Shown here one piece after another: positions 1 through 3,937 of a stretch of DNA of 5,484 nucleotides. Both the position numbers and the translations under genes were made by a program. Numbering within the stretch: the stretch's first letter is position 1; every line of letters starts with the position of its first letter. The stretch lies in contig JAUZFY010000109.1 of NCBI GenBank assembly GCA_030840185.1, positions 1 through 5,484 of the forward strand. Reading direction: 5' to 3'. The notes beneath the pieces are model-generated. The model did no database searches. It was not told the origin of the DNA and was given only the letters and a program-made list of their open reading frames with translations. This DNA is from Microbacteriaceae bacterium. GTDB taxonomy: Bacteria; Actinomycetota; Actinomycetes; Actinomycetales; Microbacteriaceae.

Positions 1-436
1 CCCAGGCCCTCGCGAGCTTGAGGCCGGACTCGACCGCCTCCGCCCCGGTGTTCATCGGGATGACCATGTCCTTCTTGGCGAGCGACGCGAGCGCGCCGAC
101 GAACGGTCCGAGCTGGTCGTTGTGGAATGCGCGGCTCGTGAGGGTCACCCTGCCGAGCTGGGCGCTGGCGGCAGCGACGAGCGCCGGGTGCCCGTGGCCA
201 AAGTTCACCGCCGAGTAGGCCGCGAGGCAATCGAGGTACCGTCGGCCCTCGACATCCGTCACCCAGGCGCCCTCGGCGGAGGCGACGACCACCGGAAGCG
301 GATGATAGGTGTGGGCGATGTGCTCGTTTTCGGCGTCGATGAGCGCGGCAGAGCGAACCGCGCCGACGGCGGGGCCGACGGTTGCGCTCGCCTTGCCCTT
401 CGCGCCCATCGGCGTCACCGCGACCGGGGAGCTCAT
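1..436 (-). CDS. rocD: Ornithine aminotransferase, N-terminal part (cut by window edge)
   Basis: PLP-dependent ornithine 5-aminotransferase: it moves the delta-amino group of ornithine to 2-oxoglutarate, giving glutamate semialdehyde (in equilibrium with P5C) and glutamate in the cytosol. The first 145 residues are visible; the PLP lysine and C-terminus lie outside the window. Family hallmarks are HTYHPLPVV (residues 42-50), VEGRRYLDCLAAYSAVNFGHGHP (62-84 region), LTSRAFHND (99-107) and MNTGAEAVE (128-136). The ATG at 436-434 overlaps the stop of the upstream ddaH-like gene as ATGA. I see no strong ribosome site before it, which suggests termination-reinitiation coupling. The protein carries about 30 extra Ala/Gly/Val-rich residues before the usual RocD start region; no better-supported internal start was found. 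Family assignment is firm. Which ornithine-producing step feeds it is inferred from the neighbour. Confidence 0.93.
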   Translation of the reverse strand, partial: MSSPVAVTPMGAKGKASATVGPAVGAVRSAALIDAENEHIAHTYHPLPVVVASAEGAWVTDVEGRRYLDCLAAYSAVNFGHGHPALVAAASAQLGRVTLTSRAFHNDQLGPFVGALASLAKKDMVIPMNTGAEAVESGLKLARAW

Positions 437-1296
437 CGCCGCAACTCGAGGGTGCAACACTTCACGCCGCCGCCGCCGAGCAGCAGCTCGCTGAGGTCGA
501 CACCGATCGGGTTGTAGCCGCGCTCGCGGAGCTGGCGTTCGAAGTCCTTCGCGCGGGAGGCGATGACGACGTTGTAGCCGTCGCTGAACGAGTTGAGCCC
601 GAGCACGGCGGCGTCCTCCTCGTTGACGAGGATCGCGTCGGGGAACCGTTCGGCCAGGATGGCGAGCCCCTCCCCGTTGAAGGCGCTGGGGAGGTAGGCG
701 ATGTTTGCCTGTTCGCCCTCTGCCGGGTCGGGGTCGAGCACGGCGATCGCGGTGTCGAGGTGGTAGAAGCTCGGGTTGATCAGTTCGAGGGAGACGACCT
801 CCCGGCCGTAGATCCGGAAGAGCTCGCGGTGGCTGTCGGTCGCGCTGCGGAATCCGGTTCCTGCGAGGATGACGTCGCCGACGAGAAGGAAGTCGCCCTC
901 ACCCTCGTTGATGCTCTGCGGTTTCCTCACGTCGAAGCCATTGGCCGCGAACCACTTCATATAGGCGGGGCCCTCCGGCTGGCGTTCCGGGTAGGCGAAG
1001 CTCGCCCCGTAGGCGATGTTGTCGAGCACGAAACCGCCGTTGGCGGCGTAGACCATGTCCGGCAGCCCGTCGATCGGGTCGACGAGCTTCACGTCGAAGC
1101 CGAGGTCGAGGTAGACGCGGTAGAGCGATTCCCACTGACGCACGGCGAGGGAGGTGTCCGTCGGGTCCTCCGGATGCATCCAGGGGTTGATTCGATAGTT
1201 CACCGTGAAGAAGTCCGGGCGGCACATGAGGATGGTGCGCTTGCTCGGAATGCGGGTGGCTGAGGCAACGTTCGTTGCGGGCATGGTGGCCGACAC
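433..1296 (-). CDS. ddaH: Amidinotransferase-family guanidino hydrolase (annotated DDAH; possibly arginine dihydrolase)
   Basis: A 287-residue cytosolic enzyme of the pentein (DDAH / arginine deiminase / amidinotransferase) superfamily. Visible motifs are MCRPDFFTVNYRINPWMHP (residues 24-42), PDMVYAANGG (79-88), an acidic EGEGD (131-135), FYHLDT with the probable catalytic His179, and GGGGVKCCT with the probable nucleophile Cys280. Family annotation is dimethylargininase (dimethylarginine to citrulline plus dimethylamine). However, the next gene is rocD, which uses ornithine rather than citrulline, and the N-terminal motif resembles that of arginine dihydrolases of the ArgZ/AgrE type. Conversion of arginine to ornithine is therefore a serious alternative. 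I chose GTG 1296 because AAGGAG lies 5 nt upstream. A longer frame from GTG 1377 adds 27 residues of unconserved look and would consume the regulatory gap. The stop overlaps the rocD start. The AsnC gene is divergent and the likely regulator. Confidence 0.88.
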   Translation of the reverse strand: MSATMPATNVASATRIPSKRTILMCRPDFFTVNYRINPWMHPEDPTDTSLAVRQWESLYRVYLDLGFDVKLVDPIDGLPDMVYAANGGFVLDNIAYGASFAYPERQPEGPAYMKWFAANGFDVRKPQSINEGEGDFLLVGDVILAGTGFRSATDSHRELFRIYGREVVSLELINPSFYHLDTAIAVLDPDPAEGEQANIAYLPSAFNGEGLAILAERFPDAILVNEEDAAVLGLNSFSDGYNVVIASRAKDFERQLRERGYNPIGVDLSELLLGGGGVKCCTLELRR

Positions 1297-1301
1297 GGGG
1301 G

Positions 1302-1307
1302 CTCCTT
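1302..1307 (-). promoter_or_regulatory. Ribosome binding site deciding the ddaH start
   Basis: Read on the minus strand this is AAGGAG, 5 nt before GTG 1296. It supports that start over the upstream GTG at 1377 and over the ATG at 1284, neither of which I could match with a comparable site. Confidence 0.75.
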
Positions 1308-1352
1308 CGGAAGTCTGAGTGTGGGGTCGTTCCAGTCTCACACGCACACATC

Positions 1353-1394
1353 CAATATTTAGTGGCGTGGAGCGCACAAAATCGCCGAATATTG
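1353..1394. promoter_or_regulatory. Candidate AsnC/Lrp operator in the divergent ddaH-asnC gap
   Basis: The 134-bp gap holds an imperfect inverted repeat: CAATATT-tagt-GGCG at 1353-1367 and CGCC-g-AATATTG at 1383-1394. The AATATT cores are 34 bp apart, about three helical turns. This AT-rich pair stands out in GC-rich DNA. Lrp/AsnC regulators commonly bind several phased AT-rich sites in divergent gaps and control both the neighbouring gene and themselves. Binding here is inferred, not shown. A loose direct repeat, GGAGcGCACAA (1369-1379) and GGAGGCACAA (1399-1408), runs through the same region and may be an alternative site. Confidence 0.45.
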
Positions 1395-1418
1395 CGCCGG
1401 AGGCACAATGGATGGCCG

Positions 1419-1424
1419 TAGGGT
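1419..1424 (+). promoter_or_regulatory. Candidate -10 element for a leaderless asnC transcript
   Basis: TAGGGT fits the actinobacterial TANNNT -10 pattern and ends 6 nt before the ATG at 1431, the spacing expected if transcription starts at the A of the start codon. I see no convincing ribosome site for asnC, which also suits a leaderless mRNA. No good -35 is visible at 17-18 bp. Short motifs like this are weak evidence. Confidence 0.4.
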
Positions 1425-1430
1425 TAGGCC

Positions 1431-1871
1431 ATGGACAGTCTCGACTACGGCATCATCGATCTTCTTCGCCAAAATGCGCGGGCCGGCTACGGCGACATCG
1501 GCGAAGTGATCGGGTTGTCCGCGTCGGCGGTCAAACGGCGCGTCGACCGTCTCGTGGCCGATCGGGTGATTCGGGGCTTCACCATTCAGGTTGACCCAGC
1601 CGTAGATGGGCTCGGCACCGAGGCCTATGTCGAGCTGTTCTGCCGCGGCACCGTCGCCCCCGAGGAGCTCCGCCGCATCCTCTCGAACGTGCCGGAGGTG
1701 GTGGATGCCGGCACGGTGACCGGCAGCGCCGACGCCATCGTGCACATGCGGTCGCGGGACATCCCGTCGCTCGAACTGGCCCTCGAACGAGTGCGAGTCG
1801 CGCCCAACGTCGACCACACCCGCAGCGCCATCGTGCTTTCGAAGCTCATTCACCGCAGCCGCGAGGGCTGA
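1431..1871 (+). CDS. Lrp/AsnC-family transcriptional regulator
   Basis: A 146-residue cytosolic DNA-binding regulator of the length usual for the feast/famine family. The N-terminal winged HTH covers about residues 3-50, starting LDYGIIDLLRQNARAGYGDIG, with recognition helix around LSASAVKRRVDRL (29-41). The C-terminal RAM ligand-binding and oligomerisation domain runs from about 63 to 137 and contains VTGSADAIVHM (96-106), the place where effector-binding loops sit in this family. It is transcribed away from the ddaH-rocD pair, so local control of arginine/ornithine catabolism with an amino acid effector (arginine or ornithine) is a reasonable inference. Its role as activator or repressor cannot be read from the sequence. 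The ATG at 1431 is the only start giving an intact HTH. Its stop lies 4 bp from the stop of the convergent gntR gene. Confidence 0.93.
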   Translation: MDSLDYGIIDLLRQNARAGYGDIGEVIGLSASAVKRRVDRLVADRVIRGFTIQVDPAVDGLGTEAYVELFCRGTVAPEELRRILSNVPEVVDAGTVTGSADAIVHMRSRDIPSLELALERVRVAPNVDHTRSAIVLSKLIHRSREG

Positions 1872-1877
1872 CGCCCT
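1864..1877. terminator. Small hairpin over both stop codons, possible bidirectional terminator
   Basis: AGGGC-TGAC-GCCCT forms a perfect 5-bp stem with a 4-nt loop that contains the asnC stop and reaches the gntR stop. The two convergent genes have only 4 bp between them, so a shared terminator would have to be here. The stem is short and no U-tract follows on either strand. Termination is therefore doubtful. Confidence 0.25.
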
Positions 1878-2247
1878 ACGGTGAGTCGAGGGCCGCCCTG
1901 ACCAGATCGAGCGCCACGTCGGCGTCGACTCGCAATTGACGGATGCGAGCAACGAACGCCGTCGCGGCATCCTGGGCCTGCCGCCTGGTCGCATCACCGG
2001 ATGGGGCGATGAACGAACCGGCGCGACCGCGGGTCTCGATTACACCGTCCCGCTCGAGCTCGCGGTAGCTGCGGGCCACCGTGTTGGGTGCGACACCGAG
2101 GTCGACGGCAAGCCCCCGCACGGTGGGGAGCTTGGCCCCAGCGGCGACGCCGCCGGAGCTCACCGCGTCGATGATCTGAACGCGAATCTGCTCGTAGGGG
2201 GGAAACATCGACGCGTGGTCGAGGGCCAGGCTGAGCGGGGAACTCAT
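1876..2247 (-). CDS. GntR-family repressor, small YtrA-like type
   Basis: A 123-residue cytosolic regulator. A winged HTH fills residues 16-81: PPYEQIRVQIIDAV, then AGAKLPTVRGLAVDLGVAPNT (recognition helix about 49-63) and the wing RGRAGSFIA. The tail of about 40 residues (83-121) is helical and too short for the FadR or HutC effector domains; it matches the small dimerisation tail of YtrA-like members. Such proteins often repress an ABC transporter operon beside them, but no transporter gene is in this window: the gene stands alone between asnC and a sigma factor. ATG 2247 has AGAGGAG 6 nt upstream. The longer frame from TTG 2301 would start inside the promoter and is rejected. The promoter palindrome at 2282-2293 suggests autoregulation. 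Confidence 0.9.
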   Translation of the reverse strand: MSSPLSLALDHASMFPPYEQIRVQIIDAVSSGGVAAGAKLPTVRGLAVDLGVAPNTVARSYRELERDGVIETRGRAGSFIAPSGDATRRQAQDAATAFVARIRQLRVDADVALDLVRAALDSP

Positions 2248-2253
2248 GGGGGA

Positions 2254-2260
2254 CTCCTCT
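2254..2260 (-). promoter_or_regulatory. Ribosome binding site of the gntR gene
   Basis: AGAGGAG on the minus strand, 6 nt before ATG 2247. It fixes the start of the GntR protein at the short form. Confidence 0.7.
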
Positions 2261-2279
2261 GTGGGTACCAAGAACCCAG

Positions 2280-2308
2280 ACTGTACGAGTACATTGGCCA
2301 ACCGTCAA
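2280..2308 (-). promoter_or_regulatory. Sigma-70-type promoter of gntR
   Basis: On the minus strand, TTGACG (2308-2303) is followed by exactly 17 bp and TACAGT (2285-2280), close to the consensus for housekeeping sigma factors. The predicted start point is near 2273, leaving a leader of about 26 nt with the AGAGGAG site. The promoter lies just after the stop of the sigma-factor gene at 2316, so gntR can be expressed without read-through from it. Confidence 0.72.
2282..2293. promoter_or_regulatory. Candidate GntR operator TGTAC-TC-GTACA
   Basis: Two perfect 5-bp arms, TGTAC and GTACA, flank a 2-bp centre and overlap the -10 hexamer of the gntR promoter. A short palindrome with TAC/GTA arms is of the kind bound by GntR dimers, and a protein here would block RNA polymerase. 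A second inverted repeat, TGGGT (2262-2266) and ACCCA (2274-2278), sits at the expected transcription start and could be an additional site. Autorepression is inferred from position. Confidence 0.5.
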
Positions 2309-2315
2309 GGTTTGC

Positions 2316-2960
2316 TCAGGCAGCCACGCCGAGATCCTCACGAAGATGCCGCATCCCGTCGTGAATGCGCGACTTGATTGTGCCAAGGGGAACGCCGAGC
2401 TTCTCGGCAAGCTCGGCGTGACTGTAGCCGTCCCGGTAGGCGAGAACCACCGCCTCGGCCTGCACCGCGGTCAACCGCCGAAGCGCCCGAGCCACCCGAA
2501 GGAAATCGCCGCGGACCTCGATCGACTCGACGACGGAGTCATATTCCGGCAGGCGGTCACGCAGCCCGACTCGCAGGTCCCGTTCGCGATCTGCGACGAC
2601 GGAACGCACGCGATCGACGGCCCTGGCGTGTGCCCTGGCCATGATCCAGGCGACTGCGCCACCTCGCCGGGCATCGAAGCGGCCCGCCTGCCTCCAGACC
2701 TCGAGAAACAGGTCTTGCATCACCTCTTCGGACTGCGCCGCGTCGCGCAACACTGTCCGGATTCTGCGGAACACACGCGGTCGGAGAGTGTCGACGAGTT
2801 CGGCGAATGCCTGCTGATCGCCTCGAGCGCTTGCCTCGAGCAGGCGATCGGCGCGCTCATGGAAGCCGTCCGGCCCGTCATCGGCTCCCCGAATGGTCAC
2901 CGCCCCTCCCCCGTCGCGCTCACGATCCGGGGGGATGTGGTCAGCGTGGTTTCGGGTCAC
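2316..2960 (-). CDS. ECF sigma factor, SigK/ECF19-like
   Basis: A 214-residue alternative sigma factor. Region sigma2 spans about residues 40-121 (LLEASARGDQQAFAELVD, then the core-binding stretch SEEVMQDLFLEVWRQAGRFD and AWIMARAHARAVDRVRS). Region sigma4 spans about 159-211, with the -35-reading HTH in GYSHAELAEKLGVPLGTIKS. The wording of both regions resembles actinobacterial SigK (ECF19). That group normally sits next to a membrane anti-sigma factor (RskA); here the next gene is gntR and the upstream gene is an aldo/keto reductase. I chose GTG 2960, with GGAGA 5 nt upstream. GTG 2900, preceded by a GGGAGG stretch, would give 194 residues, nearer the usual family length. A TTG start at 3032 has an Arg-rich leader and is unlikely. 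Assignment to the ECF class is firm; to SigK it is tentative. Confidence 0.88.
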   Translation of the reverse strand: MTRNHADHIPPDRERDGGGAVTIRGADDGPDGFHERADRLLEASARGDQQAFAELVDTLRPRVFRRIRTVLRDAAQSEEVMQDLFLEVWRQAGRFDARRGGAVAWIMARAHARAVDRVRSVVADRERDLRVGLRDRLPEYDSVVESIEVRGDFLRVARALRRLTAVQAEAVVLAYRDGYSHAELAEKLGVPLGTIKSRIHDGMRHLREDLGVAA

Positions 2961-2965
2961 GACAG

Positions 2966-2970
2966 TCTCC
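2966..2970 (-). promoter_or_regulatory. Ribosome binding site for the ECF sigma gene start at 2960
   Basis: GGAGA on the minus strand, 5 nt before GTG 2960. A competing GGGAGG-like run at about 2905-2910 precedes the in-frame GTG at 2900, so the start remains open between the two. Confidence 0.5.
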
Positions 2971-3060
2971 GTTCGCGGGTGCGGGGCTCGCCTTCGCCGG
3001 GCGCGAAAGCCGAGGTACACCGCAAGAGACAACGAACGCAGGAAGCTATGACGCGCTACC

Positions 3061-3090
3061 TGCGGATATTTTTGAGAAAAGTTACTTCCC
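3061..3090 (-). promoter_or_regulatory. AT-rich island between akr and the sigma gene, possible promoter region
   Basis: The 129-bp gap between the reductase stop and the sigma-factor start contains an unusually AT-rich stretch (GGGAAGTAACTTTTCTCAAA and onward on the minus strand), including the small inverted repeat AAGT-T-ACTT at 3079-3087. It is the only obvious place for a sigma-gene promoter or for the end of the putA-akr transcript. I could not fit a convincing -35/-10 pair or a terminator stem to it. Confidence 0.3.
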
Positions 3091-3923
3091 TAGTGGCCGC
3101 TGACGTCCGAATCGACCCCGGCAGCCGGGCCCTTGTCGAGGGCGGCGATGGATGACAGGTCCGCGGCGGTCAGCTCGAAATCGAACACCTCGATGTTCTG
3201 CGCGATTCGCTTCGGGTTGGCGGATTTCGGTATCGCAACGAGAGACTGCTGCACGTGCCACCGCAAGACCACCTGCGCCGGGGTTTTGCCGATTCGTTCG
3301 GCGATGGCGACGATTGCCGGCGCGGAAAGCAGGTCGTTCCCGGCGCCGATCGGACTCCACGACTCTGTGACGATCCCGTGCAGGTCATTGGCTCGGCGCT
3401 CGGCAAGTCGCGGAGTGTACGGGCTGAGCTGCACCTGATTGACCGCGGGAAGGACCTCGGCCTCCCGCACGAGTGTCGCCACGTGATCCGGTTTGAAATT
3501 CGAGAGCCCGATGGCACGTGCCTTGCCCGCTGCGAACAGCTTCTCGAAGGTGTGCCAGGTGGAGACATACTGCCCACGCTGCGGCAGCGGCCAGTGGATG
3601 AGCAGCAGGTCAACGTAGTCGAGGCCGAGTCGCTCGAGAGACTCATCGAGCCCGCCGATCGCCCGATCGTCGCCCTGGAAGACGCCGTCGAGCTTCGTCG
3701 TGATAAACAGCTGCTCGCGGGGAATGCCGCTGCGCCGCACGCCCTCGCCGACTCCGCGCTCATTGCCGTACCTCGCAGCCGTGTCGATGTGCCGGTAGCC
3801 GGCCTCGACCGCCGTAACGACGGCCGGAGCGACCTCTTCGTCGGTGAGCGGCGAGGTGCCGAGGCCGATGAGCGGGATCGACGAGCCGGTGTTGAGCGGA
3901 AGGACGGTGGGCGAGGTCGACAC
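3090..3923 (-). CDS. Aldo/keto reductase (2,5-diketo-D-gluconate reductase-like)
   Basis: A 277-residue cytosolic NADPH-dependent carbonyl reductase with the (beta/alpha)8 fold, of normal length for prokaryotic AKR members. The catalytic tetrad is complete: Asp47 and Tyr52 in GYRHIDTAARYGNERGVG, Lys77 in FITTKLD, and His110 in LLLIHWP. The cofactor signature IPKSANPKRIAQN near the C-terminus indicates NADP(H), and GLSNF is also present. The closest general type is the AKR5 / 2,5-diketogluconate reductase group, but the substrate cannot be read from the sequence. GTG 3923 follows AAGGAG with a 6-nt spacer, and that site lies directly behind the putA stop with a 14-bp gap. The gene is therefore almost certainly the second cistron of a putA operon. 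A role in reducing aldehydes linked to proline or P5C metabolism is possible but only inferred. Confidence 0.92.
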   Translation of the reverse strand: MSTSPTVLPLNTGSSIPLIGLGTSPLTDEEVAPAVVTAVEAGYRHIDTAARYGNERGVGEGVRRSGIPREQLFITTKLDGVFQGDDRAIGGLDESLERLGLDYVDLLLIHWPLPQRGQYVSTWHTFEKLFAAGKARAIGLSNFKPDHVATLVREAEVLPAVNQVQLSPYTPRLAERRANDLHGIVTESWSPIGAGNDLLSAPAIVAIAERIGKTPAQVVLRWHVQQSLVAIPKSANPKRIAQNIEVFDFELTAADLSSIAALDKGPAAGVDSDVSGH

Positions 3924-3929
3924 GGGGTT

Positions 3930-3935
3930 CTCCTT
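3930..3935 (-). promoter_or_regulatory. Ribosome binding site of akr in the putA-akr junction
   Basis: AAGGAG on the minus strand, 6 nt before GTG 3923 and 2 nt after the putA stop TAG (3940-3938). It fixes the start and points to translation following on from putA. Confidence 0.75.
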
Positions 3936-3937
3936 AG

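Noticed and set aside
382..1263. Long plus-strand open frame (293 codons) opposite ddaH
   Set aside because: It is the antisense shadow of a clearly conserved gene, created by GC-rich codon use; its protein has no recognisable motif.
1319..1343. GTGTG/CACAC stem in the ddaH leader as a riboswitch or attenuator
   Set aside because: Only 5 bp with a 15-nt loop and no accompanying anti-terminator, U-tract or leader peptide; expected by chance.
1297..1377. 27-residue N-terminal extension of the ddaH-like protein from GTG 1377
   Set aside because: It would cover the proposed operator and leader, has no ribosome site that I can see, and the GTG at 1296 has a well-spaced AAGGAG.
1369..1408. GGAGcGCACAA/GGAGGCACAA direct repeat as a separate element
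   Set aside because: Imperfect, with an indel and only two copies; kept as a note under the operator rather than a feature of its own.
2248..2301. 18-residue extension of GntR from TTG 2301
   Set aside because: The start would lie in the -35/-10 spacer of the promoter that transcribes the gene; ATG 2247 has AGAGGAG.
2346..3155. Long plus-strand open frame opposite the sigma factor
   Set aside because: Antisense shadow; the minus strand carries clear ECF sigma2 and sigma4 regions.
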